In this document: piece after piece, positions 1 through 8,133 of the stretch | Layout: each line of letters starts with the position of its first letter | How positions within the stretch are numbered: the stretch's first letter is position 1 | DNA from: Flavobacteriaceae bacterium | Lineage (GTDB): Bacteria; Bacteroidota; Bacteroidia; Flavobacteriales; Flavobacteriaceae | Length of the DNA: 55,409 bases | Assembly: GCA_030683815.1 (NCBI GenBank) | Contig: JAUXPJ010000018.1 | Span: 1-55,409, forward strand | Direction of reading: 5' to 3' | Position numbers and translations under genes: made by a program | The notes under the pieces: generated by a model | The model's database searches: none | The model's input: only the letters and a program-made list of their open reading frames with translations | What the model was told of the DNA's origin: nothing

Positions 1-155
1 CCAGCTGGTTTTGCGGTGTGTAATTGAGCATAAGTGCAAACTTTTAAACATAAAAATAAGGAATCCTTTGCATTTATCCAAATAAATAACAACCTAATTT
101 GCTGATTAATAGCATTTTTATATATTTTCAGCAAGCCCTATATATTTAGTAGCTG
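1..155. other. Left-edge non-coding stretch
   Basis: AT-rich sequence before the first repeat element. Frame 1 reads eight codons and then TGA at 25-27, so the 3' end of a plus-strand gene entering from the left is possible but cannot be confirmed from so few codons. No RNA gene or promoter is obvious. Confidence 0.4.
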
Positions 156-336
156 GCTCTGCGAAGTCTCCCGACTTCGCAACAAAAACAAAAATGGTAT
201 ATTTGATTGAGAAAGCATAATCAATAAAAGGATTATAATTTGAGCCAATTTTTTCAATTTTTAAAGTTTTGTTAAGTTGGCGATGAGTAGGAATTGATAT
301 TTATATGGCTACGAAGTCAGGAGACTTCGCAGAGCT
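156..336 (+). repeat. Palindrome-bounded intergenic repeat, copy A
   Basis: The left palindrome is TGCGAAGTC (160-168), loop TCCC, GACTTCGCA (173-181). The right one is CGAAGTC (312-318), AGGA, GACTTCGCAGAGC (323-335). The outer words are in inverted orientation, since GCTCTGCGAAGTC at 156 matches the reverse complement of 323-335. The interior segment TTTTGTTAAGTTGGC (267-281) and the ATATTTATAT stretch after it recur on the minus strand in the element at 46502-46641, as does ATTGAG followed by AAAGCATAA. No open reading frame of note lies inside. It resembles a MITE- or REPIN-like non-autonomous repeat; that class is inference. Confidence 0.7.
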
Positions 337-355
337 GATTTTTTGTTTTAAATCT

Positions 356-940
356 CTAAGAATGCTCAAACAGACCCATAATATTGGCGGCAAATAATTT
401 AACGGCAATCGCCAATAACACTACTCCAAATATTTTTCTAATCACACCCAAACCAGCTTTTCCCAACACCTTTTCAATTTTTTTGGATGATTTTAAAACC
501 GCATACACAAAAATAGTATTGATCAAAATAGCGGCAACAATATTAATAGTTTCATATTCGGCTCTAATGGCTAAAAGCGTTGTCAATGTTCCGGCACCTG
601 CAATTAACGGAAAAGCAATCGGGACAATACTGGCGGTTTCCGGACTTTCATCTTTATACAATTGTATTCCTAAAATCATCTCTAGTGCTAAAAAGAAAAT
701 AACCAAAGAACCGGCAACAGCAAAAGAGTTGACATCAATACCGATTAATGTTAACATTCTTTCACCAACAAAAAGAAAAGTAATCATGATAACAGCAGAA
801 ACAACAGATGCCTTTTCTGATTGGATATGACCAACTTTAGAGCGCAATTCAATAATGATTGGAATTGAACCCACTATATCAATTACCGCAAATAAAATCA
901 TGGTAGCCGTAAAAATTTCTTTAAAATCCAATCCACTCAT
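356..940 (-). CDS. MarC family integral membrane protein
   Basis: The 194-residue protein is almost entirely hydrophobic with about six membrane segments, and its length and layout fit the MarC/YhgN family (UPF0056). Visible hallmarks are the start with a DIVGSIPI segment near residues 21-28, the IPIAFPLIAGAGT-like stretch near residues 106-118, and a C-terminal hydrophobic helix. MarC proteins are inner-membrane proteins of unknown transport role; despite the name, family members are not established antibiotic-resistance determinants. A -7 box TACTTTTG lies at 964-971, about 23 bases before the start. The gene is divergent from the DUF3109 gene and appears monocistronic. Family assignment is strong; function is unknown. 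Confidence 0.9.
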   Translation of the reverse strand: MSGLDFKEIFTATMILFAVIDIVGSIPIIIELRSKVGHIQSEKASVVSAVIMITFLFVGERMLTLIGIDVNSFAVAGSLVIFFLALEMILGIQLYKDESPETASIVPIAFPLIAGAGTLTTLLAIRAEYETINIVAAILINTIFVYAVLKSSKKIEKVLGKAGLGVIRKIFGVVLLAIAVKLFAANIMGLFEHS

Positions 941-963
941 ATACTTTCAAATTTAATTCTTAA

Positions 964-971
964 CAAAAGTA
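964..971 (-). promoter_or_regulatory. -7 box for marC-family gene
   Basis: TACTTTTG on the minus strand matches the Bacteroidetes primary-sigma -7 consensus TAnnTTTG, 23 bases upstream of the ATG at 940. No convincing -33 TTG is seen at the usual spacing. Confidence 0.55.
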
Positions 972-1028
972 TTTAAAAAAGCAGTTAATTGCTCCGAAAA
1001 ATTAGAAATTCATCTCAGAAAGAAAATG

Positions 1029-1036
1029 TATTTTTG
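1029..1036 (+). promoter_or_regulatory. -7 box fixing the DUF3109 start
   Basis: TATTTTTG matches TAnnTTTG and ends four bases before the ATG at 1041. Any start upstream at 1026 would place the promoter inside the coding region, so 1041 is chosen. The spacing leaves essentially no 5' leader. Confidence 0.65.
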
Positions 1037-1040
1037 CCAC

Positions 1041-1607
1041 ATGATTCAGATAGGAAAAGCCATAGTTTCAGAAGAAATAATCGATAATGAATTCGTTTGT
1101 AATTTATCAAAATGTAAGGGAGCTTGTTGTGTTGATGGTGATGCCGGTGCGCCCTTAAATAAAGATGAACTTCAAATTTTGGAGGATATTTACCCGAAAA
1201 TTAAACACCTTTTACAACCTAAAGGAATTGCCTCAATCGAAAAACAAGGACTTTATACCATTAATGATAAAGGTGATATTGAAACACCTTTAATAGATCA
1301 AAAAGATTGTGCCTATGTCATTTTTGATGATAAAAATACCGCCAAATGCGGAATAGAAGAAGCGTACAATATGGGAATTATCAATTGGAAAAAACCTATT
1401 TCTTGTCATTTATATCCTGTAAGAGCGTTGGAATTTTCGACCTTTACAACCGTAAATTACCATCATTGGGATATTTGCGATCCAGCTTGTTCACTCGGAA
1501 AAGAACTTCAAGTTCCGGTTTATAAATTTGTAAAAGAAGCTCTCGTTAGAAAATTTGGTGAAAAGTGGTATGCTGAGCTAGAAAAAGCCGCCAACTTAAA
1601 AAAATAA
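1041..1607 (+). CDS. DUF3109 family cysteine-rich protein
   Basis: The 188-residue protein belongs to the DUF3109 family, related to the YkgJ-type zinc/iron-chelating cysteine-cluster proteins. Cysteines fall in the patterns CNLSKCKGACC (near residues 20-30), CAY, CGI, SCHLYPV and CDPAC, a ligand set suggesting a bound metal or Fe-S cluster. The biochemical role is not known. The ATG at 1041 is preferred over 1026 because a TATTTTTG -7 box lies just upstream of it; the short distance implies a leaderless transcript. It stands alone between marC and dgt. The family call is from motif memory. Confidence 0.85.
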   Translation: MIQIGKAIVSEEIIDNEFVCNLSKCKGACCVDGDAGAPLNKDELQILEDIYPKIKHLLQPKGIASIEKQGLYTINDKGDIETPLIDQKDCAYVIFDDKNTAKCGIEEAYNMGIINWKKPISCHLYPVRALEFSTFTTVNYHHWDICDPACSLGKELQVPVYKFVKEALVRKFGEKWYAELEKAANLKK

Positions 1608-1899
1608 TTGGTTGTGCAACATCTTCCCTGATTAATGTTGACCGATTTTTATTAATTTTTCATTTTCAATTGTTTGTCCCATCCTAAATCCTTCCCAAAG
1701 CAAAGGACCTTTTGTTTAAATTATTTTAACTATTTTTTTATCTATTCTGTTTTGCTCCCTTTCCTTTGCTTCTCCAGTTCGCTGTCGCTCGTGTGGAAAG
1801 GACTGGGGATAGGACTTTTTTCTCAATACTAAATTCTCAATACTTAAATCTAAATAATTTTAAACCAAAAAATGTATCTTGCAGTTAAATATTAAACCT
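1608..1899. other. Intergenic region with dispersed repeat
   Basis: No gene is supported here. It contains one copy of the CCCATCCTAAATCCTTCC repeat (1678-1720), poly-T stretches and word-like duplications such as AATACTAAATTCTCAATACT near 1825-1845. A weak -7-like TATCTTGC lies just before the dgt start. Confidence 0.5.
1678..1720 (+). repeat. Dispersed repeat CCCATCCTAAATCC, copy 1
   Basis: It starts with CCCATCCTAAATCCTTCCCA and ends in TTTGTTTAAA. The same core recurs at 38818 and 53143. In this copy the second arm of the small hairpin is degenerate. Confidence 0.65.
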
Positions 1900-3240
1900 A
1901 TGAATTGGCTGCAATTACTCTCTTTAAAACGATTTGGCGATACCGAAAAACGTTTGAGAAATTTACAAGATGAATCGCGTTTGGGCTTTGAAGTTGATAA
2001 TGACCGAATTCTTTTTTCTGATTCATTCAGAAGTTTACAAGATAAAACGCAGGTGATTCCATTGTCGCAAACCGATTTTGTCCACACGCGTTTAACGCAT
2101 AGTTTAGAAGTTTCGGTGGTTGCGCGTTCTATTGGCAGATTTGTAGGCGAATATCTGCTTCAAAAATATCCAGAAATCGGGCAAGAGGGCTATCTTAAAA
2201 CTGATTTTGGAACCATTACTGCCACCGCTGCATTGGCGCACGATATTGGAAATCCACCTTTTGGTCATAGCGGCGAAAAAGCCATTGGTGAGTTTTTTAA
2301 TACAGGAAATGGTAAGGAATATCAGTCATTTTTAACCGATAAACAATGGCAAGATTTAATCGATTTTGAAGGAAATGCCAACGGTTTCAAAATTTTAACC
2401 GATAACAGCGAAGGTTCCAGCAGCGGACTTCGCTTGTCTTATGCCTCTTTGGGCGCTTTTATCAAATACCCAAAAGAATCACTTCCCAAAAAACCGACTT
2501 CCAATATTGCCGATAAAAAATTTGGAATTTTTCAGTCAGAAATTGCTGTTTTTAATGATTTAACCAAAGAGTTAGGGTTGATAAAATCTAGAAATGATCA
2601 ACATATTGCCTATCATCGCCATCCGCTGGCTTTTATTGTTGAAGCCGCCGATGATATTTGTTATACCATCATCGATTTTGAAGACGGCATCAATCTTAAT
2701 TTAATTGATGAAGAATATGCCTTGGAATATTTTATCAAATTGGTAAAAGACACCATCGATACCAAAAAATATTACTCGTTAAAAAACAAGCAAGAACGCA
2801 TCAAATACCTCAGAGCTTTGGCGATTAATGTGCTGATCAATGAAGCTGCACAACAATTCATCAAGAATGAGGAATTGATTTTAGCAGGTAATTTTCACTC
2901 CAGTTTGATGAATCGATGTAAGTATGAAGCGCAGATGAAAGACATCATCAAAATAAGCAATGAAAAAATTTATCAAAGTAAAGAAGTGATTGAAAAAGAA
3001 ATTGCGGGTTATAAAGTTATCGCCGATTTGTTATTGGTTTTTAGCAAGGCGGTAATCAACGATTTAAATCATCAGCTAAGCAGTTACGACCACTTAATTT
3101 TTAAATTATTGCCGCCAAAATTACACGATTTGCCCGAAAACCATTACGACAGATTATTGGCGGTTTGTTCATTTGTGGCGAGTATGTCTGACAGTTACGC
3201 CATTTTGTTGCATCGAAAAATTAGTGGCAATAGTTTTTAA
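1900..3240 (+). CDS. dgt: Deoxyguanosinetriphosphate triphosphohydrolase-like protein
   Basis: The 446-residue protein is an HD-superfamily dNTPase, hydrolysing dNTP (typically dGTP) to deoxynucleoside and triphosphate in the cytoplasm. The N-terminal RLRNLQDESRLGFEVDNDRI and RTL-type stretches, H of RLTHSLEV (near residue 65) and the HD of ALAHDIGNPPFGHSGE (near residues 110-125) are the metal-binding signature. Length matches Dgt homologues. The ATG at 1900 is chosen; an in-frame TTG at 1879 would add seven residues and run into a -7-like sequence. Its stop overlaps the stop of the convergent dxs gene by three bases, leaving no room for a terminator between them. Confidence 0.93.
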   Translation: MNWLQLLSLKRFGDTEKRLRNLQDESRLGFEVDNDRILFSDSFRSLQDKTQVIPLSQTDFVHTRLTHSLEVSVVARSIGRFVGEYLLQKYPEIGQEGYLKTDFGTITATAALAHDIGNPPFGHSGEKAIGEFFNTGNGKEYQSFLTDKQWQDLIDFEGNANGFKILTDNSEGSSSGLRLSYASLGAFIKYPKESLPKKPTSNIADKKFGIFQSEIAVFNDLTKELGLIKSRNDQHIAYHRHPLAFIVEAADDICYTIIDFEDGINLNLIDEEYALEYFIKLVKDTIDTKKYYSLKNKQERIKYLRALAINVLINEAAQQFIKNEELILAGNFHSSLMNRCKYEAQMKDIIKISNEKIYQSKEVIEKEIAGYKVIADLLLVFSKAVINDLNHQLSSYDHLIFKLLPPKLHDLPENHYDRLLAVCSFVASMSDSYAILLHRKISGNSF

Positions 3241-5012
3241 GAAAGGGTCTCTAAAATAATTTTTTTGAGATGATTTTTTGAAAGATGAATACTGTCAAAC
3301 AATACATCGTTATCACCATGTTCTATAAAATGATTTGGAATTCCCAACACTAGAATTGAGGTTTGTTGATAGTTATTTTCATTGGCAAATTCTAAAATGG
3401 CGCTTCCAAATCCGCCTTTGACTACTCCATCTTCAACAGTAATTATTTTGTTGAATTTAGTAAATATCTGATGTAAAAGTTTTTCGTCTAACGGTTTTAC
3501 AAACTGCATATCGTAGTGTGCTACTTTTCCTGTAGGTAATTCCTGTTGCAATTCTATTATTTTATTGCCGATACTTCCAATTGTTAAAATCGCAATTTCA
3601 TCGCCTTCAACTATACAAATTCCTTTACCAAATGCTATCTTTTCAAATGGAAGTTTCCAATCTTTTGTAACACCTCTTCCTCTCGGATAGCGAATCGCAA
3701 TTGGATGTTCAATTCCTAACTGAACGGTATAAAGCATATTGCGCAAAGAAACTTCATTCAAGGGCGCAAAAACAATGAGATTCGGAATGATTCTCAAAAA
3801 AGCCAAATCAAAAATACCGTGATGCGTGGCACCATCTTCGCCTACCAAACCGGCTCTGTCTAAACAAAAAATGACGGGTAAATCTTGTATAGCTACATCG
3901 TGAATAATCTGATCATAAGCGCGTTGCAAAAAGGTTGAATAAATAGCGCAATAAGGAATAAAGCCCTGAGTGGCAAATCCGGCAGCTAAAGTTACGGCGT
4001 GTTGCTCAGCAATCCCGACGTCAAAAGCGCGATTTGGAAATTGCTTAATCATATATTTTAAAGAACTTCCGGTGGGCATCGCCGGGGTAATTCCAATAAT
4101 TTTATCGTTTTGTTGAGCCAGTTCAACCAAGGTCAATCCAAAAACATCTTGGTATTTGGGCGGCAAATTCTCTTCTGATTTTGGCTGAACTTCACCTGTT
4201 AGTTTATCAAATTTCCCTGGGGCATGAAAAGTAATTTGGTCTTTTTCGGCACTTTCTAAGCCCTTTCCTTTAGTGGTAATGACATGTAAAAATTTGGGGC
4301 CTTTTATATTTTTTAGTCGATTAAGTTCAGCAATCAACAATTGTAAATTGTGACCATCAATAGGTCCGGAATAAGAAAAATTCAGCGCTTCAAATAAATT
4401 TTGCTGATGTAAATTTTCGCCTTTTTTAACTGATGTCAGATAATTTTTGAGCGCTCCAACATTGGGGTCGATGCCCATTTCATTATCGTTTAAAACAATT
4501 AAAAGATTGGTGTCAGAAACGCCTGCGTGATTTAATCCCTCAAAAGCCATTCCCGATGCAATAGAAGCATCGCCAATCACCGCGATATGATGTCTGTCAA
4601 AATCTCCTTTTAATTTAGAAGCCATCGCCATTCCTAAAACGGCAGAAATAGAGGTCGAAGAGTGTCCAACTCCAAAAGCGTCATAAATACTTTCTTCTCT
4701 ATTTGGAAAACCCGAAATACCCCCAAATTGGCGGTTGGTATGAAAATCATTTTTTCTTCCAGTCAATATTTTATGACCATAAGCTTGATGTCCGACATCC
4801 CAAATCAGCAAATCATGGGGCGTATCAAAAACATAATGCAGCGCAATAGTTAACTCAACCACTCCCAAACTGGCGCCTAAATGTCCTTCTTTGGTGGCGA
4901 CAATATCAATAATAAAATCTCTCAATTCTTGGGCCAATTGAGGCAACTGATTTTCAGAAAGTTTCTTTAAATCTTCTGGAAAATTAATATGATTTAGTAA
5001 ATGATTACTCAC
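3237..5012 (-). CDS. dxs: 1-deoxy-D-xylulose-5-phosphate synthase
   Basis: The 591-residue thiamine-diphosphate enzyme condenses pyruvate and glyceraldehyde 3-phosphate, the first step of the MEP isoprenoid pathway and a feeder of thiamine and pyridoxal synthesis. Transketolase-like order is clear: HLGASLGVVELTIALHYVFD (near 45-65), the cofactor region GDASIASGMAFEGLNHAG with NDN (near 145-180), the pyrimidine domain with DRAGLVGEDGATHHG, and C-terminal YPRGRG. The usual GDG of the cofactor motif reads GDA, which I recall from other Bacteroidetes Dxs proteins. The start is GTG at 5012; there is no ATG before the conserved region, and TAATTTTG at 5017-5024 leaves four bases before it. Divergent from tadA. 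Confidence 0.95.
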   Translation of the reverse strand: MSNHLLNHINFPEDLKKLSENQLPQLAQELRDFIIDIVATKEGHLGASLGVVELTIALHYVFDTPHDLLIWDVGHQAYGHKILTGRKNDFHTNRQFGGISGFPNREESIYDAFGVGHSSTSISAVLGMAMASKLKGDFDRHHIAVIGDASIASGMAFEGLNHAGVSDTNLLIVLNDNEMGIDPNVGALKNYLTSVKKGENLHQQNLFEALNFSYSGPIDGHNLQLLIAELNRLKNIKGPKFLHVITTKGKGLESAEKDQITFHAPGKFDKLTGEVQPKSEENLPPKYQDVFGLTLVELAQQNDKIIGITPAMPTGSSLKYMIKQFPNRAFDVGIAEQHAVTLAAGFATQGFIPYCAIYSTFLQRAYDQIIHDVAIQDLPVIFCLDRAGLVGEDGATHHGIFDLAFLRIIPNLIVFAPLNEVSLRNMLYTVQLGIEHPIAIRYPRGRGVTKDWKLPFEKIAFGKGICIVEGDEIAILTIGSIGNKIIELQQELPTGKVAHYDMQFVKPLDEKLLHQIFTKFNKIITVEDGVVKGGFGSAILEFANENNYQQTSILVLGIPNHFIEHGDNDVLFDSIHLSKNHLKKIILETLS

Positions 5013-5016
5013 ACTA

Positions 5017-5024
5017 CAAAATTA
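5017..5024 (-). promoter_or_regulatory. -7 box for dxs (leaderless GTG start)
   Basis: TAATTTTG on the minus strand matches TAnnTTTG and ends four bases before the GTG at 5012, the same spacing as at DUF3109 and tadA. It supports initiation at that GTG on a leaderless message. Confidence 0.55.
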
Positions 5025-5080
5025 CATTTTTTTAACTTCTTATCGCTGTGTGAAATTAGTGTATTATTTTTCAGAAATTG

Positions 5081-5088
5081 TACCTTTG
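5081..5088 (+). promoter_or_regulatory. -7 box for tadA
   Basis: TACCTTTG ends four bases before ATG 5093. It shows that the longer reading from TTG 5078 is not the real start, because that reading would contain the promoter. Confidence 0.65.
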
Positions 5089-5092
5089 TTTG

Positions 5093-5542
5093 ATGGAAAA
5101 TCCTTTTGACGATTATTATTTTATGAAACGTGCTTTGGCCGAAGCAGAGTTGGGTTTTAGCAAAGGTGAAGTGCCGGTTGGCGCTGTAGTTGTGTTGAAC
5201 AATCAAATCATTGCGCGGGCTCATAATTTAACCGAAACTTTAAACGATGTTACCGCGCATGCAGAAATGCAAGCATTTACGGCTGCCGCCGATTATTTAG
5301 GTGGTAAATATTTGAATGAATGTACTCTGTATATTACGCTAGAGCCCTGTCAGATGTGTGCCGGTGCCAGTTATTGGGCTCAAATTGGAAGAATCGTTTT
5401 TGGTGCTCACGATGAAAAAAGGGGCTTTATCAATTATAAAACTCAACTGCACCCAAAAACTCAAATTACTGCTGGTATTTTAGAAGAGGAATGCAGTCAG
5501 TTAATCAAGCGATTTTTTATTGAAAAACGCAATTTAAATTAA
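5093..5542 (+). CDS. tadA: tRNA-adenosine(34) deaminase
   Basis: The 149-residue zinc deaminase has the cytidine/deoxycytidylate deaminase signature: HAE with His56 (zinc ligand) and Glu58 (proton shuttle), then PCQMC with Cys86 and Cys89. The EVPVGAVVV segment near residues 26-34 and the RIVFGAHDEKRG stretch are typical of TadA, which converts A34 of tRNA-Arg to inosine. A guanine or cytosine deaminase paralogue cannot be fully excluded from sequence alone. The start at 5093 follows a TACCTTTG box by four bases, so the mRNA is probably leaderless. Divergent from dxs, with which it shares a 67-base spacer. Confidence 0.88.
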   Translation: MENPFDDYYFMKRALAEAELGFSKGEVPVGAVVVLNNQIIARAHNLTETLNDVTAHAEMQAFTAAADYLGGKYLNECTLYITLEPCQMCAGASYWAQIGRIVFGAHDEKRGFINYKTQLHPKTQITAGILEEECSQLIKRFFIEKRNLN

Positions 5543-5565
5543 AAAAAACCACTTAAAAAAGTGGT
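5541..5565 (-). terminator. Rho-independent terminator of the cold-shock gene
   Basis: The stem ACCACT/AGTGGT with a six-base loop at 5548-5565 is followed on the minus strand by eight T residues (5541-5548). The T tract is only on the minus-strand side, so it serves the cold-shock gene rather than tadA. Confidence 0.8.
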
Positions 5566-5602
5566 GAAACTGAAGCTAAATTAAAATATATTTTAAGATA
5601 TT

Positions 5603-5800
5603 TTATTTGATAACTTTAACATCAATAGCAATTGCCCCATTGCGACCTTCAGACTCTACATAACTCACTTTGTCTCCTTCAGCAATTCTTTGTCCTTTTG
5701 CGAGCCCTGTAATATGTACAAAAAGATCTTTTTTTGTATCATCATTGGTAATGAATCCAAATCCTTTTGATTCATTGAAAAATTTAACCGTACCGTTCAT
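5603..5800 (-). CDS. Cold-shock protein, CspA family
   Basis: The 65-residue single OB-fold protein binds single-stranded RNA/DNA and acts as an RNA chaperone in the cytoplasm. RNP1 is KGFGFI (residues 12-17) and RNP2 is LFVHI (26-30); the start MNGTVKFF is typical. It has its own promoter (-7 TATATTTG at 5840-5847, -33 TTTG at 5867-5870) and its own hairpin terminator, so it is monocistronic with a 5' leader of about 35 bases. I cannot tell whether it is cold-induced or constitutive. Confidence 0.96.
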   Translation of the reverse strand: MNGTVKFFNESKGFGFITNDDTKKDLFVHITGLAKGQRIAEGDKVSYVESEGRNGAIAIDVKVIK

Positions 5801-5839
5801 TTTGATAGTTTAATAAAGTTTGATTATTTAATTGAATTC

Positions 5840-5870
5840 AAATATAATTTTTATTTGATTTATTTGCAAA
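5840..5870 (-). promoter_or_regulatory. Promoter of the cold-shock gene
   Basis: A -33 TTTG (5867-5870) and -7 TATATTTG (5840-5847) are separated by 19 bases on the minus strand. This is one of the best matches to the Bacteroidetes consensus in the window. Confidence 0.75.
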
Positions 5871-5873
5871 ACT

Positions 5874-6104
5874 TTATAATTTTTCTTCTTCCTCTTTTTT
5901 AGGTTGATTAAAAGTGAGTTTTGATAAATCTTTGTCTTTGTAGCGCAAGTAAATAAATAAAGGCATTAAGACAAATGCGAAAATCAGCACCCCAATTCCG
6001 ATGATTTTTTCTCCGTTTTGTGGCGCATCAGCTTTAATAAAATACCCGACAGAAATAGTTCCGATAACAATAAAGAAAACGATATAAACTATAATTTTTA
6101 ACAT
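5874..6104 (-). CDS. Small two-helix membrane protein
   Basis: This 76-residue protein is of unknown function. Two hydrophobic segments (about residues 4-23 and 34-53) are joined by a short polar loop, and the C-terminus is charged and lysine/glutamate rich. The start lies 12 bases after the aspS stop on the same strand, so it is probably the second gene of an aspS operon. I recall small membrane proteins at this position in flavobacteria, but no named family can be assigned. The good junction and hydrophobic pattern support it being real. Confidence 0.75.
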   Translation of the reverse strand: MLKIIVYIVFFIVIGTISVGYFIKADAPQNGEKIIGIGVLIFAFVLMPLFIYLRYKDKDLSKLTFNQPKKEEEEKL

Positions 6105-6116
6105 TGTTCCTAATTT

Positions 6117-7877
6117 TTATTTCTTTAATGGCAAATCCAATTTGATATTCAATTCTTTGAGTTGTGCTTCCTCAATAAAGGCAGGTGCATCAATCATCAC
6201 ATCTCTACCCGAATTATTTTTTGGAAACGCAATAAAATCGCGAATGGTTTCTTGACCACCTAAAATAGCGACCAATCGGTCCAATCCAAAAGCGATTCCA
6301 CCGTGGGGCGGAGCGCCAAATTCAAAGGCATTCATCAAGAATCCAAACTGATTTTCAGCTTGTTCTTCGGTAAAGCCCAAATAATCGAACATCATTTTCT
6401 GAGTCGCTTTATCGTGAATTCTGATAGAACCACCGCCAATTTCATTGCCGTTTAACACCAAATCGTAAGCGTTGGCTTTTACTTTTCCGGGATGGGTAGC
6501 CAACATCGGAATTTCTTCTTTTTTAGGAGAAGTAAACGGATGATGCATGGCGTGGTAACGCTTAGATTCTTCATCCCATTCCAACAAAGGGAAATCTACG
6601 ACCCAAAGTGGCGCAAATTCATCAGGTTTGCGCAAGCCCAAATTTTTAGCCATTTCCATTCTTAAAACACTTAACCGGCTTCTGGTTTTATCGGTTTCAC
6701 CGGCCAAAATCAACAATAAATCACCTGTTTTTGCATTTAATCTTTCTGCCCAAGCAGCTAAATCTGTTTCGCTAAAAAATTTATCTACCGATGATTTGAA
6801 AGTTCCATCGTCATTACATTTAACCCAAACCAATCCGGTAGCGCCAATTTGCGGGCGCTTCACAAACTCAATCAGTGCATCAATTTCTTTTCTGGAGTAA
6901 TGAGCACAATTGGGAACCGCAATTCCAACCACCAATTCTTGCGCATCAAAAACGGCAAAACCTTTGTTTTGAGCCAAATCATTCAGCTCGCCAAATTCCA
7001 TTCCGAAACGGATATCCGGTTTGTCGTTGCCGTATTTTTTCATCGCTTCATCGTAAGTCATTCGAGGAAACTCAGCTACATCAATTCCTTTAATTTCTTT
7101 CAATAAATGACGCGTCAATCCTTCAAAGGCGTTCAACACATCATCTTGCTCAACAAACGCCATTTCACAGTCAATTTGTGTAAATTCCGGCTGACGGTCA
7201 GCGCGCAAATCTTCATCTCTAAAACATTTTACAATCTGAAAATATTTATCCATGCCACCCACCATCAACAATTGTTTAAAGGTTTGAGGCGATTGTGGCA
7301 AGGCGTAAAATTGTCCTTCATTCATACGCGATGGCACCACAAAATCACGTGCGCCTTCCGGAGTCGATTTAATTAAATAAGGAGTTTCAACCTCAATAAA
7401 TCCATTGTCAGACATATACTTTCTTACTTCCATCGCCACTTTATGACGGAATATCAAATTCTCTTTCACAGGATTTCTGCGGATATCCAAATACCGATAT
7501 TTCATGCGCAATTCATCGCCGCCATCGGTTTCATCTTCTATGGTAAAAGGTGGCAATTTTGCCTTATTTAAAACACTTAATTCATGTACTAAAATCTCAA
7601 TTTCACCGGTTGCGATATGCTTGTTTTTTGCCTCACGCTCAATCACCGTTCCTTTAACCTGAATCACAAATTCGCGTCCTAAGGTTTTTGCCTGTTCAAA
7701 AATGGCTTTATCGGTGCGGGCTTCATCCAAAATAAGTTGCGTAATTCCGTATCGGTCGCGCAAATCAATCCAAATCATAAACCCTTTATCGCGCACTTTT
7801 TGCACCCATCCGGCAAGTGTAACCTCTTTATTTACATCAGCAATACGCAAATCGCCACAAGTAGTTGTTCTATACAT
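6117..7877 (-). CDS. aspS: Aspartyl-tRNA synthetase
   Basis: The 586-residue class II synthetase charges tRNA-Asp. An N-terminal OB-fold anticodon-binding domain starts [11 protein letters not shown] and includes [19 protein letters not shown] (near residues 22-41). Class II motif 2 is [18 protein letters not shown] (near 216-233), and motif 3 is [10 protein letters not shown] near the C-terminus. The bacterial GAD insertion accounts for the length. Whether it is discriminating or non-discriminating cannot be judged here. -7 box TAAATTTG lies at 7897-7904 with -33 TTG at 7927-7929. It leads a two-gene operon with the downstream small membrane protein. Confidence 0.97.
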   Translation of the reverse strand: MYRTTTCGDLRIADVNKEVTLAGWVQKVRDKGFMIWIDLRDRYGITQLILDEARTDKAIFEQAKTLGREFVIQVKGTVIEREAKNKHIATGEIEILVHELSVLNKAKLPPFTIEDETDGGDELRMKYRYLDIRRNPVKENLIFRHKVAMEVRKYMSDNGFIEVETPYLIKSTPEGARDFVVPSRMNEGQFYALPQSPQTFKQLLMVGGMDKYFQIVKCFRDEDLRADRQPEFTQIDCEMAFVEQDDVLNAFEGLTRHLLKEIKGIDVAEFPRMTYDEAMKKYGNDKPDIRFGMEFGELNDLAQNKGFAVFDAQELVVGIAVPNCAHYSRKEIDALIEFVKRPQIGATGLVWVKCNDDGTFKSSVDKFFSETDLAAWAERLNAKTGDLLLILAGETDKTRSRLSVLRMEMAKNLGLRKPDEFAPLWVVDFPLLEWDEESKRYHAMHHPFTSPKKEEIPMLATHPGKVKANAYDLVLNGNEIGGGSIRIHDKATQKMMFDYLGFTEEQAENQFGFLMNAFEFGAPPHGGIAFGLDRLVAILGGQETIRDFIAFPKNNSGRDVMIDAPAFIEEAQLKELNIKLDLPLKK

Positions 7878-7896
7878 TTTTATCGAAATTAAAACG

Positions 7897-7929
7897 CAAA
7901 TTTAAGGAATTAGAACGGAGTGTTTACAA
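7897..7929 (-). promoter_or_regulatory. Promoter of aspS
   Basis: -33 TTG (7927-7929) and -7 TAAATTTG (7897-7904) lie 22 bases apart, 19 bases upstream of the ATG. Confidence 0.65.
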
Positions 7930-7945
7930 TTTTTTTGGGCGTTTC

Positions 7946-8060
7946 CCCGATAGTGAAAAATAGGCATAGCATCTATGCTTATTTTTCTACATCGGGATCG
8001 GGCTGTTCGCTATATCTTTTTAGTGGATACTAAAAAGGATACCGCTTCCATCCCTAACGC
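7946..8060. repeat. Double-hairpin intergenic element
   Basis: There are two inverted repeats in tandem. The first pairs CCCGAT...AAAAATAGGCATAG with its near-complement ending ATCGGG (7946-7996, about 23-bp imperfect stem). The second pairs TATCTTTTTAGT (8013-8024) with ACTAAAAAGGATA (8029-8041). The flank CCGCTTCCATCCCTAACGC resembles, from memory, a dispersed flavobacterial intergenic element. It lies between aspS and rsmI, upstream of the rsmI promoter, and is not placed as a terminator for either gene. Confidence 0.55.
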
Positions 8061-8079
8061 AAACTTTGCAAAATGTTTG

Positions 8080-8087
8080 TACCTTTG
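8080..8087 (+). promoter_or_regulatory. -7 box for rsmI
   Basis: TACCTTTG matches TAnnTTTG exactly, 46 bases upstream of the rsmI ATG. The -33 element is unclear. Confidence 0.5.
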
Positions 8088-8133
8088 TTTAAGATTGAAA
8101 TTTTTCACCTGCTTAGATTAAAAAAAACGACTT

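Noticed and set aside
1-27. Possible 3' end of a plus-strand gene (eight codons then TGA)
   Set aside because: Too few codons to distinguish from chance.
356-940. MarC as an antibiotic-resistance gene
   Set aside because: The family name is historical; no resistance role follows from this sequence.
5548-5565. Hairpin as tadA terminator
   Set aside because: The T tract is on the minus strand only, so it belongs to the cold-shock gene.
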